DNA from: Micractinium sp. NFX-FRZ
Taxonomy: Eukaryota; Chlorophyta; Trebouxiophyceae; Chlorellales; Chlorellaceae
Assembly (NCBI GenBank): GCA_029339195.1
Contig: JAPTJF010000163.1
Coordinates: forward strand, 55,884 to 119,883
Reading direction: 5' to 3'
Length of the DNA stretch: 64,000 bases
A program made the position numbers and the translations under genes. The notes beneath the pieces were generated by a model. That model was not told where the DNA came from, searched no databases, and was given only the letters and a program-made list of their open reading frames with translations. This document shows positions 21,712-32,853 of the stretch, piece after piece (positions within the stretch are counted from its first letter, which is position 1; each line of letters begins with the position of its first letter).

Positions 21712-24700
21712 ATGGCGGCCTCTCGTGCTCTGCCCCGCAAGCCCAACTGGCTTGAAACCACGCCGCTCCAAGCTTCGCATGCGCCCCAGGACGCAGGGAA
21801 GCGGGGAACGGACACCACCGTCAGGTGAGCTGTTCCGGCCAATCGTCTTGCAGGCCGCGCAGCTCCGCACAGCCCGTGCGACCGGTTTTCCTGGTTTCCT
21901 AAATTGAATCCACGTACTGCCCCCGCCTGCAGGGTGCTGGAGTTCCCCGCCACCGCCCCACGCCAACCGACAGCTGCCGCCAGCGACGGTCGACGGCGCC
22001 TGGCGGTGGCAGCCCAGCCACCCAGCTCCAGCCTGTCGCTGCTGCTCAGCCGGCCTGCGTCAGCCGTAGGTGGTGCCTCAGAGGCAGGGCACGGCGGCAG
22101 CACCCTGCGCCCTGAGCCGGCCTACCGCTCTGCGCTCGACCGCCTCAGCCTGCGCCCTGCCGCCGCCACTGCTGCCGCTCATCGAGCGAGCAGCCAGCCG
22201 CCCCTACCTAACAGTCGGCTAGATGACTTGCTGGCTGGCGGGGCCAGCACAGCGGCAGCGCCGGCACGCAGCAGCACGCTCGATTCTCTGCTGGCTGCCA
22301 GGCCAAGCGCTGCCGCAGCCACGGCGGCGCCTGCCCCGCTGCCCAGCAGCCGTCTTGATGCCCTGCTTGCGGGCCGGACCAGCACGGCAGCGGCAGCGGT
22401 GCCAGCCACACAGCAGCGGCTTTCCGGTGCGGCGCAGCCACGCCTGCCCAGCAGCCGGCTGGATGAGCTGCTGTCACGGCCGGCACGGCCCGCCGCCGTC
22501 GCCGCTGCCGCCAGGGCGGCGCGCGGACCTGCGGACCCGGCAGCTGGCCTGCGCACTGGGCGGGAGCAGCCCAGAGCGGGCACGCTGCTACCTCGGTCCG
22601 CGACAGAGCCCAGGCCGCTACCTGCATCTGTTGCTGCGCTGTCGCCAGTGGACGAGGAGCTGCCCGCCTCCGGCACCCGCCGCCCAGCCGCAGCTTTGGC
22701 TCCTGCAGCCAGTGCAGCGCCCTCGCCCGGCAGGCCGCCCTCATCACCGCTGCCACAGCCAGCGGCGTCTCCAATAGCAGCAGCAGTAGCAGTGGTGCCG
22801 GCGGGCAAGGCGCCTGGGTTTGACCCGGCCCTGCAGGACCGGCTGCGGGAGCGCATTGAAGTGGCCAAGGTAAGAGCGGGTGGCCAGGGAGGTGGGTGTG
22901 CTGCAGGAGCTGCTGACGTCGGCACCCGTCAACAGGGTTGTGTCGCTCACAGACACCACCCCACTGCCTGACGGCATTTGCTGCTGCTCAAGCGTGTGCC
23001 GTCTCCTGTGCACTTGCCTCCACTCCCGCCCGTCCCTCCTTCACGCTCATGCAACCATGTGTGCCCCCACAGCCCCCACCCCGCGTTGCTGTGCTCCCTT
23101 CTCTCCTCCTGCAGGTCCAGATTCGGCAGCAGCTGGGCCCCATGTTCCGCCTCTCGGAAGCGCTGCTAGGCGCAGAGCTGCACCCTGAGCAGGCAGCGGA
23201 TGCGCTGGATGCCGCCACCGGGGTGGCAGCCAACGGCTTTGAGCGGCTGGCCATGCGGCCGGGCAGCCGCGGCGGCAGCGGCAGCGCTGCAGGCAGTGCA
23301 GCAGCAGCAGCAAAGGCGGAAGCGACGACAGTGAGGGGGCAGGGCATGCTGACGCTGCCAGACGCAGGAGCAGAGGTCGGTGGTGGCACGCTGAAGGCAG
23401 CAGCAGCAGCAGCGCAGCTAGTTGGAGCTGTGCAGCAGCAGCAGCAGCAGCAGTCTCGGCAGGAGAGCAGGCCGGCCTCGGTGCAGCGGTCTGGTGTGGA
23501 CGGGGTCAGGTCACCGCGCCGTGCCAGGGCTGGAGCGTTCGATGCCCATGGTGAGCCTGGGGCTGCCTGTTGGCGGCTGTTGCTGTTGCCGCTGCCGCTG
23601 CCACTGCTGCTGCATAGTTCCTTGCGCCAGTGCCGGGCTCTGCAGTTCATCTTCCATGCAGGCACTGATGCCCTCATGCTGCCTCCCCTGTCTCTGCCCC
23701 TCATTCCCTGCCCAACAGACGCGCTCAGCGCTGGCGAGGTCGACTCACTGGTGGCCAACGCAAGGGCTGCAGCAGCTCGTGCCCAATCTGCCCTGGCTGA
23801 CTTGGCATCGCCGCCACGCCATCAGCGCACCACGCCTTGCACAGAGCAGCGCTCGGCATGCGGCGTGCCATCAGCGGAGGCCGAGGCAGCGGGCGCTGCC
23901 TCCGCCCCTCGCGCTGATGCCCCGCTGCCGTATGCTCAGCTGGCGGTGTCGGCATGCGATCGAGGGGCATTAGAGCAGCGGCAGCAGCTGCTGGTGGTGC
24001 CACGCACCGGGGAGGCGGGCGCCACAGAGGCATGGGTGGGCCACCTGCGGCAGCACACCGAGGATCTCATCAGGTGGGGTGGGTGCTGAGGCAGGGGCAG
24101 GGGCGCGAGAAGGAGGTTGTGGGCGTATATCAGGCAAGGGGGGCTGAGGCAGGGGCGCGAGAATCAGGTTTTTGGCACATGGTCAGCTCGCAGCATGCGC
24201 CATCTGCTCGCTGCCCTGCATCTGACGACAGTCAGCTGCATAGCTGCCACTTCCCACATGTCCTTTCTCTGTGCCTTCCTTTCTCCGCCTGCTCACTCAA
24301 CGCCCTCTGCTCCCCTCCTCCTGGCCCCATGCAGGTGTGAGTGTGAGAAGCTGGTGGCCTCATTGCACTCCATGTTTGACGGCCTGCTGGGCAGCCTGCA
24401 GCAGCCGCCGCCGGAGCAGCAGCAGCAGCAGCTGGGGGCGGAGGCAGAGGGAGTGGGTCTTCTGCCGGCAGCGGCCTGGGAGAGCGGCAGCAGCGCCGCA
24501 CATGCCGAAGCAGCAGCCGGCTTGGGCGGGCGGCTGCACGGCGCGGTTACAGGCAGCAGCTATGGAGGCAGCGGCACCGCGCGCTCCGAGGGCGGGGCCT
24601 CCTGGGCGTCTGCGGCTGATGAGCAGCTGCAGGAGGATGGGGAGGAGGGCGAGCAGGAGGAGGGAGGAGAGGGCCTTTGGGCAGACGAAGGCGGCGACCG

Positions 24701-26040
24701 GGGCGGCAGCAGCGGCGGCAGCGATGGTGATGCTCCCTTTGACTTTGCCCAGCCGCCAGCACAGCAGCAGCGCCAGCGCGAGCAGTGGTCGGGCACGGAG
24801 GAGGAGCAGGAGTGGCCTGCTGCTGCCAGCTCAGCGGGTGTGCCTGAGGAGGAGTCGCCGCCCGAGCGCTGGCAGCAGCTGCAGCAGCAGCAGCGGGTGC
24901 AGCTAGAGGCTGGTGGGTATGCAGGCTTTGGCAGCCCCATTCGCCTGCACTTCAGCCCCGCCAAGACAGTGGCAGGCTCTGTGCTGGGCAGGGCAGCCGT
25001 GGCTGCCGCTGCTGCCGGCGCTGCAGGTGCACTTTCGCCCCAGCAGCAGCAGCGGCAGCAGCAGCGGCAGCAGCGGCCCGGGCTGCTGGGCACCTCGGCC
25101 AGGTCCCTCTCCCTGGGCACCAGGCTCCTGGCCCCTGCAGCCGAGCAAGTCACCCCAGTGTTTGGAACAGCAGCAGGCAGCAGCAGGACGGGCGCAGCAG
25201 GGGGCGGTGCTGGTGCGCAGCCAACTCCAGCAGGCTTCAATGGCTACCAAACCGCCCGGAGCGTGGCTGGCCCGCCCAGCTGCGGCAGCAGGGCGGCCAG
25301 CGGGGACTTCTTTGACAGCCCGCCTGCTGGCGGCAGCGAGGCTGGCTTTGCCAGCAGCAGCAGCCAGTGTTTTGCAGCTGCGTGCAGCTCGCCGACACGC
25401 GCTGCTGCGCATGGGGAGGCGCAGCAGCCGTCTCTGCTGCTGGGGGCGGGGCGCAAGGACCTGGACAGCATTGTGGGCAGCATCAGGAGGCTGGCAGCAG
25501 AGATGAGGTGGGTGGAACATGGGCAGTGCCAGCGGTGGGGCCTGAGGTGCCATGGCGAGCTGGGCCCGCCTGGCCTGGCCTGGATCGTCTGTGCTGACTC
25601 AGTTTTGCGGGAGCCATGCTAGCCGGTCTGTGGACCAGGCGCCTGCTCCTCTGCTCTCTCAGCTTGTAAGAGGCATCGTAGAGCTGCTGTCAGCTTTTCT
25701 CATTTGGTCCTATCTGCTGATCTGAGCTGCCCATGTGCTCCTGCTTGTGTCTTCCTGCAGGCTCAAGCAGGGTGCCCTGGCTGCACCCTTGGCAGGCAGC
25801 CGGGCGCTCCATGGCGACCTGCGCAGCACTGCCGCGAAGCCAATGGCTGCTGATGTCAGCAGCCGTGCTCCCCGCCTGGCGACGCCCATCAGTGGCAGCG
25901 GCGGCAGCGGCGACGGCAGCTTCCTGCGAGGCGGACCAAGCGGCGGCTCCCCTCTGTTGTACACCGCACTTGGCAGTAGTGGCGGGGCGCGCAGCAGCGG
26001 CGTTGCATCACCTGCTGTGCTCCGCAAGCCGCTGCGCTGA
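21712..26040 (+). CDS. SSRLDxLL-repeat protein, unknown (6 exons, 1097 aa)
   Basis: Exons are 21712-21824, 21933-22869, 23115-23550, 23719-24073, 24335-25507 and 25761-26040. The first exon (MAASRALPRKPNWLE) was found by phase and donor match (TCAG before GTGAGC); without it the long second exon has no ATG. Exon 2 encodes four spaced copies of a short motif: SSRLDDLLAG, SSTLDSLLAA, SSRLDALLAG and SSRLDELLSR, 30-35 residues apart in Ala/Pro linkers. These look like helical peptide ligands for a repeated partner. Helical segments follow (DPALQDRLRERIEVAKVQIR, and TEAWVGHLRQHTEDLIRCEC). The rest is Gln/Ser/Gly-rich with acidic Glu stretches. A scaffold role is possible, but I do not recognise the family. 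Confidence 0.72.
24061..24175 (+). repeat. Two-copy 60 bp tandem repeat across the exon 4 donor
   Basis: The end of exon 4 plus the start of intron 4 (24061-24120) is repeated at 24121-24175. Shared text includes ATCAGG and GCTGAGGCAGGGGC, then GCGCGAGAA. The second copy carries ATCAGGCA in place of the real ATCAGGTG donor. Confidence 0.7.
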
Positions 26041-26697
26041 GCAGCCAGTGTAGCCTGCATCTCGCTGAGCCGACGCACAACGCTGCTCTGACCAGCACAG
26101 ATCGCATCTCCTCTCCTCAGATCACCATGTGGCAGTGACGTGTTGGCGTGTTGACTTCTTGTATTTTGGCCGTTCTGTTGAGTTCTTCACGGCCCCTTGT
26201 CATTTGTTTTGCCCTTCTGCTACTTGTTGGCTTGCCTGCCCAAAAGTGTGTCTGTAGAACTTTTGCACCAAGCAGGCATCTGGGTATGCTTTGGCGTGTG
26301 CCATACTATCCCACTTACATCAGTATATATTGTTGGCTGCAATGAGCAGCACAGTGGTTGATAATTTAACGCGCAGGTTTGCAATCTGCTGCGGCTCTCG
26401 CTCACAGAAGTGCTTGAAAAAATGGGCCGGCCAGGCGGGGAGGCACTCCAGTAGGGGTTGACCTAGGGCCCAGCAAATGGCAAAGAGGGTGGTGGCAAGG
26501 ACGCCGGTAGAGGCTAAACCGGTGCACTGCCAGAGGGGGTCAGGACGCTCAGAACGGCACAGAAATCAGAAACTACAGAATCACAAAGGAGGGGGACCAT
26601 CTGCTGCAACCAACCGTGGGCACACTACGAGGGCGGGAAGGGTGTGGGGGATGTGTTGAAGAAAGACAGGGGGTTCGGAAGGGTTGGAGAAAGGGTG

Positions 26698-26738
<41 letters not shown>

Positions 26739-27168
26739 TGCAAGAAGGGCAGGAAGGAGTGTAGGCGTCTGGAATGTATGGAAAACTAGCGGTCATCCCA
26801 GGGAGGCGCCCCCGCTTGGGTGCATGTGCCAGGTAAAACCGTTGCGCTGTGGCGCGGGGGAGCATGCAGGAATATCGAAGAGCCCCAAGCATTTGGGGAA
26901 AAAACAACAAATGAGAAAAGACGTGTTGGGTTTGACTGTCCAGGGTGAGGTTCTTTCTTTTAAGGAGAAGCAGTTCAAGAGGGGCACCTGTCCGTCAAGC
27001 TGCCAAAGCGCCTGTCCCGTTTGGCAATTATCGCGGTAGGCTGTGCCGGGCTTAGCGGCAAGGGCGGGCGCGGCCTGAAGAGCAGTGCAACGCTGTGCAG
27101 GCACCGGGGCAGGCGCTTCCCCGCTGCCTGCAGCATTGCCTGCCCCCTGGGCTGCTCGTCCTGCCAGT
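26041..27168. other. Convergent 3' flanks with TG microsatellite
   Basis: Two genes converge here. The left half is comparatively AT-rich and T-rich (26140-26400), as expected for the 3' UTR of the + gene. The right half is purine-rich on the + strand. No gene is called. Confidence 0.4.
26700..26737. repeat. (GT)n microsatellite, about 18 units
   Basis: A perfect GT/TG dinucleotide run lies in the intergenic region between the two convergent genes. Confidence 0.95.
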
Positions 27169-28811
27169 TCACACTGCGTCGTCGGCAGCAGAGGCCAGCA
27201 CTGGGTCCCTGGGGCTGCTTTCATCTGACTCATCAACGCTGCCGCCCTTGGCCATGGTCTGGGTGGAGGGGCGGTTGTCCATGGCGGACACGCGCTGCCC
27301 GCGCTCGCGCTCAGAGTAGGGGCCGGCGAAGAGGAGCAGGCACAGGTTGCCGATGCAGCAGGCGATCAGCCCGCAGGCGGTCACAAACCCGTTGGTGTGA
27401 AGGTCGCCTGAGCAGAGGAGGGTGGGGAGGGGAGAGAAAGTGGGGGGCGTCATCGGCAGGCTAGCAGGCAGGGGCGGCGCACAGCATGCTGTTTGCCACA
27501 AAGGTGGCGGGGCTCACGTGTGCAGGAAGGGAGTGAGCAATGGCGTCATTCCCAGGTCACTGTGAGCGAACATGAGGGTTGTTGGTATATCGACGGTACA
27601 AGCCTGCACTTTGAGGTCACACTCACCCTTGGTCCACGGCTCCATCTCCACAATGTAATTGGTCTTGTACATGTGCCAGGTGGTCAGGACGGCGCCCAGC
27701 GCAGCCAGGCCGGGCTGCAGGCGTTGAAGGGGGAGCAGCGTTCAGGGCGGGATGAGGCATGGGCAGGAAGCAATGTAGAGCAGCACCCCAGACCGGCGTG
27801 CAAAGCCAGCAGGTGATGACCCATCTGGCAGCACGTCAGGCTTCCGACCGCCCTGCCCATGGCTGTGCTGCCTGCTTGTGCACAAACTGACTGCCCTGTC
27901 TTGCGCACAGCAGGGCGAGGGCGGCACACATAGCGCCACACGCCCAAGGGGGAGGGGCTCACCAGGAAGCGGCGGATGCAGCGCTTCCACCAGATGGCGC
28001 CAAACAGGGCCAGGAACACCACCTGCGGGGGCATGGCGCAGGCGGGGGGTCACTGGCAGGGGGGTTGAGGCGGTGCCCAGAGAGAGAGGGGGCGAGGGCG
28101 AGCCGGCCCGATGGGGGGGGGGGGGGGGCGGCATCCGTGGGCATTGCGCTGCCACACATGCAGGCAAAAGTAACATCTGCAGCTGCCTGCTGTGAGCAGC
28201 GCTGGCCCCCACCGACCTGCATGGCCCAGAGGGTCCAGTCCAGGCGGAAGAAGCGGCCACAGTTGAAGGAGCCGTCGGGGTTGGTCACGGTGGCGCGCTG
28301 GATGCTCATGACCTGGGCTGTCAGAGCGGTGAGCGGCTGCAGGGAGGAGGGGGACAAAGGAGGGGGAGAGGTGAGGAGGGGCGCGCTGGGTGCTCAGAAA
28401 CCGGGCGGTTCCAGTGGTGCAGGGGGGCTGCAAGGGGGAAGGATGGAGGAGCAAAGGGATGGGGGTGGAGAAGGGGGGTGCGAAGAGTCTGGCCACGGCA
28501 GGGGAGCAAGGTTTGGCACGTTAGCGGGCGCACACGTTCCGGCAGACCCGCCGCTTCACCACACTGCGCCCACCTCATGCCCCTCCCCTCCTCGTTGTGC
28601 CACACCCCGCCCCCCTGCACCGCCTCACCGGCTCCATCTTCATTCCCTTGCCGATGCCCAGGGGCTGGTTGTCCAGGCAGAAGTCGGTGAGGGCAGCCAG
28701 CCCGCCCAGCACGATGCACGTTCCGGCAGCGGTGCCGACGTAGGCAGAGGCCATCAGGAGCTTCCAGGCAAACGCCTCATCCTCACGCACACGCCGGATG
28801 TAGCTGCTCAT
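27169..28811 (-). CDS. Four-span membrane protein, unknown (5 exons, 229 aa)
   Basis: Exons in transcript order are 28811-28629, 28336-28217, 28022-27963, 27714-27627 and 27407-27169, with phases 0, 0, 0 and 1. The N-terminus MSSYIRRVREDEAFAWKLL is charged, followed by four hydrophobic stretches: about residues 20-45 (SAYVGTAAGTCIVLGGLAAL), 100-117 (VVFLALFGAIWW), 122-138 (PGLAALGAVLTTWHMY), and 160-180 (FVTACGLIACCIGNLCLLLF). Between spans 1 and 2 lies a conserved-looking loop with TNPDGSFNCGRFFRLDWTLW. The C-terminal 45 residues are hydrophilic and Ser/Asp-rich. The topology recalls tetraspan or MARVEL-type proteins but no signature clinches it. Several exon boundaries sit at the edges of the membrane spans. 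Confidence 0.78.
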
Positions 28812-29864
28812 GGTTGGAGGCCGGGGTCGCGCTCTGCAGCGGGGGTGGGTAATCAGACACATTCAATGAGCGAGACAGGCAGGGGTGGGCATATGCATGC
28901 TGCACGGCAGCTCCGGCAGAGGCGGCAGCCGGATGCATTATGCGGCGCGGTATCGTGCGGCGCCAGCTGGCGGACAGCCACAAGTATGGGCGGGCAGCTG
29001 GGAGCGGCGCTCGGCTGGGGAACCCCGTTTGTAGCGATCGGCCAAGCCTGCTGATGGCACTAAACGTGCATGTGCAAGGGGTGGCACTTCGGGTTGCGCA
29101 CGCGGACCTGCAGAGGCAGCTGCCTTCACATGCAGCCCTACCAGGTTGCCTGCCATATATATACTCACAAATGCGATAGGTTTGCAACGCTGTGCAGTAA
29201 CCCGAATGGGGGCGCTCGTCCAGGCGGGGTGGGGGCAAAACTCTCGGAGCTGGGCGTCTGTTTCGCTGTCGGCGACGCTTCGCAGTGAAACCTTTGAGCT
29301 TTACAGTGAGCGTTGCGAACGTTCGGGTCGAAACAGCCCGCCGTTCATATGTAGTCACGCAGCCCGCGGCCCTGCTGAGAGTGCTGCGCGATTGCACAAT
29401 CGACTCCCGCGCCCTACAGGTCCCCCGCTGCCCCCCAGCACCTCCCCATCATCAATTGTCTGTTTGTGGAACCCGGCATTTCATAGGCGAAGGCTCCCCT
29501 GCTTGTTACCCTTGGGTCCACTCAGTGGCTGCCGTCAGGTGCGTGCATGCTTGCCGAGCGAACAGGGCCAATTGTTGAAACATGCACCTTAGCAAGGCAA
29601 GGAGCGCCGCAAGCAGCGGCAAAGGTCGCTGCCCCAGCAGCAAATGTGGCTTGCGTCCCCTTGTGCGCCGTTGCCGCCTGGAGGTCCTTGCACCCCTCAA
29701 GCTCGCCGCTCCAGGGCCCGCCTGCCCATCAGCGCATGCACGACTCCTCCACAGTTGTGCTTTCACCGCCTCTTCCTTGCTACCACCCACGCTGCTGCGC
29801 CACACCTGTCTTGCCGCACCCCCGCCTCCCCACCACCCCTCCCAGACCCCCCTCCCGTACAACC
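28812..29864. promoter_or_regulatory. Divergent intergenic region, tetraspan / secreted protein genes
   Basis: About 1.05 kb separates the two divergent ATGs. A TATATATA stretch lies at 29155-29163. The 130 bp before the + gene are strongly C-rich. Open frames on both strands are unconvincing. Promoters for both genes are expected here. Confidence 0.4.
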
Positions 29865-31657
29865 ATGGCGAAGCCCGGCGCTCTGGCGGCCACGCTGCTG
29901 CTGCTGCTGGCAGTGGCAGGCAAGGGGGCCGACGCTGTTGACCTGGCCTCCTTTGTCACGGATCCCAAGTACAGCGGCTTCCTCCTGGTATGCAGTGCGG
30001 TCGAATGAGGAGAGGGGATGAACATGGGGCTGAGGCTGGCAGCGGGCCAGCTGCCTGTGTACTGGCTGGCTGTGCCGCTGTGCAGACTTTGAGCATTCAA
30101 TGCTCCCGTCACGTTGCCACGTGAGGGAACCCTGGTTCACGCTCTGTTTCCACCGCCGCACTTGTGCTTTGCAGAAGGTGGGTGGACCGCTAAAATGATC
30201 TGCTCCAAAGCTGACGCCGCAGCAGAGTGTCGGCTGCTGAGGAGCGCACCATTGGGCGCCAGCAGCGAGGGGCAGCAAGCATGCAGCCATTGGCCCGTGG
30301 CACCGCGCCACCACTTGAACTTGGCTTGGCATGCAAGCCGCCCTGTCCCTTCCCACCGAACGTTGCCCACGCCACCGCCTGCTTTGCATGCTGAGCCACT
30401 TGGCTGCTGCCGCTGCTGCTGGCACACACCTCTCTCTGCCGCCCCACCCGCAGGCGATGCAAACCAACTGCCTGACGGACACCGCCGTGACCGGCGGCGC
30501 CTTTGACCTCGACCTCTGCCCCTCCATGTGAGCCCGCTCTACTGTTGAATGAATGAACAACTAGCAACCACTGCAGCACTAGGCGATCAGTGCCAGATCC
30601 ATGGCCTTCCATGCACCGGCGCCTGCTGGCAGCCCGGCACCCATTCAGCCTCGGTGCACGTGCTTCCCCCCGGGCAGCCGGCCCTGTGCACTGCATGCCA
30701 GCGCAGTGCCCTGCACAGCACGCTCCGCCCCCTGTGCAGCTTCGGCCGCTGATGCGCCAGCACGTCTCCCCACCCATGGCTGCTTGCCCCTGCCAGTGCC
30801 CCCCCGCCTCCCTGCCCCGCATGCCCCTATAATAGGGGACCCCGTTCCTGCTCCCGCTCTTCAGGCCAGCCCAGCGCTGCCCAGGCGTGCCGGTTGCCTG
30901 CTGCCAACATCTCTGTGGCTGGCTATGCCCGCCTTGCGCTCCTGCTCACCAAGACACAGCCCTGACATGTGCGCTGCGCTGCGCTCCCCTCACTACTCCC
31001 TCCTTCCCTCTCAGGTTGGGTATGTTGGATGCGGTGAACGCCGGCGCCACCGACTACCCCGGCCTCACATGCGAGCCAGCCTGCGCAGGCACTTTTGACG
31101 CCGTGAGTGAGGGCCTTCTTGGCGTGATGCTGGCTGGCTGGCTGGCATGTGCCCGTGTCTCTTGGTTGGCAGGCAGGCGCGCTGCGCCGGTTGGCTGGCT
31201 GGCTGGCAGCCCCCTGGCAGGCGGGGGCGTCCCGCAGGCGAGCTGGAGGAGCCGATCCTGCCACCTGTGCGTGGCCCTGGCAGCTTGGGCTTGTGGCAGC
31301 AATCTGGCACCCCCGCCTTCTCCGCAAACCAAACACGTGTGACGACACTCATTGCCTCACCACCTGCCTGCCTCACAACACCCCCACCCACCCTGCCCCT
31401 CACTCATCGCCCTCCAGTTGAGCGACACCTGCTTCTCTGAGCTGAGCAACCAGTTCCAAGTGGACCCCGCCCCGCTGGGCGTGCTGGGCTCCAAGTTCCT
31501 TCAGATGTGCGTGGACGCCACCAACGCAGCGGGCGCCTCCCCAGCTCCCGCCGCTTCCCCCGCACCGCTGGGCCCCAGCGACATGCCTGCCCCCGGCCCC
31601 TCCGACGGCATGGCACCCTCCCCCGCACCCGCCCCGGCCCAGGCCCCCTCGGAGTGA
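29865..31657 (+). CDS. Secreted Cys-containing protein with Pro/Ala tail (4 exons, 174 aa)
   Basis: Exons are 29865-29987, 30454-30527, 31015-31102 and 31418-31657, with phases 0, 2 and 0. The start is a clear signal peptide (MAKPGALAATLLLLLAVAGK, cleavage near GADA). The mature domain, about 100 residues, has spaced cysteines (MQTNCLT, DLCPSM, TCEPACAGT, SDTCFSEL, QMCVDA), likely three disulphide pairs. The last 45 residues are Pro/Ala/Ser repeats (PAPAASPAPLGPSDMPAPGP), typical of hydroxyproline-rich wall or extracellular-matrix attachment. No family is recognised. The same layout, a small folded domain plus a Pro/Ala tail, occurs in the phytocyanin-like gene at 52474. Confidence 0.8.
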
Positions 31658-32824
31658 AGCTGCTGCAGCTGCAGCCGACACGGCGCCCCCACCGGCGGGC
31701 GCTCCCAACCTGGAACCCACGAATGACATGCAACTGACACACTCGCGCATGCACGTGAACGCCTTTCACCCCAGCGCTGGGCCCACTTGCAAAGCTCTGC
31801 ACCTGCATTTTGCTCCCACCGTGCCAGACGGCAGTTTCAACGGACCCAACCAACCCATCCCTGCCCCTCTCTGATCCCCGGGCCCTCCCCCTCAGCAGCC
31901 CGGCGCCCCAGCCTTCCCCTGCCGCTGCACCCTGCACCACGCAAGCACAAGTACCCCGCTTGCGCCAGTTCTTTTACTCCGTGCAAGTGATATTAAGGTC
32001 ATCCCTAAACCCTAATCCCAACCCTCATGTTCTGGGAGCATGAATGTACAGCAACACTGTTGATGAAGCATGCACCATCATGAACAGCAAGCACCCGCTT
32101 CATCCAGGAGAGGGGCGAATGAATGGCACAGCATGCTTGCACTCTTGCATAATGAGTGAGATGCTGTACCATGCACGTGTGTGATGTGCAGCAGTGGTCA
32201 CCAAGTCCTGGAACCTGCTGGTGGGTGGTGGGTGGTTGGCTTACAGCAGTGGTGTTCAACACGAGCACGGTACACAGGGGGGGGGACATGGCGCAGGAAA
32301 GACGAGGGCAGCATGGGCCCGCAAATCGGCGGTGCAGCAAGAATGAGAGGCAGGAACGAGCCAGGGGGGAGGCAACTGGAGGGGCGGGCGGCAGCCCACA
32401 TGGGGCCTGCTACGCAGCCGCAATGAAACCAAGGGGTGGGGGGCGACAACCGCGCCCCCCTCAAGCAAGCGATGAAGTGATCATCTAAGTACGGGTAGGA
32501 ATGAAGGGGGTGGGGGTGACGTGGGCATAAGGTGGGGTTCAGCTTCTCAGAGGGTTCGGTTCATACAGGAGGGGCGAGGGCGAGGGTTTAGGGGGGGCGC
32601 CGCTGGCGGCACAAGTGGGAAGAGAGAAGGGAGGAGGGAGCGGCGATGCGCGCTGCCCACGGCAGCGCTCCCAAAACTGAGCAGGCCGCGCTCACAGCCG
32701 CGACGGCGCCCAGCAAGGGAGCGAGCGCAGCCTCTGGCAGCCAGCCAGGCGTGCTGACACCTACGTGACCTGTTGGTAGATGCCTGGCAAGGGAGCAAGG
32801 GTAGCACCTGGCAGCCAGGCGCGC
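31658..32824. other. Convergent 3' flanks; telomere-like motif and G-rich tract
   Basis: After the secreted-protein gene the + strand is C/T-rich (31800-31960). A short plant-type telomere-like string, CCCTAAACCCTAATCCC, occurs at 32003-32019. From 32270 to 32700 the + strand is G-rich, corresponding to the 3' flank of the starch synthase gene. No gene is called. Confidence 0.45.
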
Positions 32825-32853
32825 TCACACCTGCGACACTTGCTGGTAGATGC
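32711..32853 (-). repeat. Tandem copy of the starch synthase terminal codons
   Basis: A unit of about 74 bp is present twice. The inner copy holds the true end (IYQQVSQV, stop); the outer copy downstream of the stop still reads IYQQVT, stop. Both share GGCAAGGGAGC-type and CTGGCAGCCAG text. Confidence 0.75.

Noticed and set aside
29146..29592. 148-codon + frame in the divergent region before the secreted protein
   Set aside because: No signal, domain or splice partner; lies where promoters are expected.
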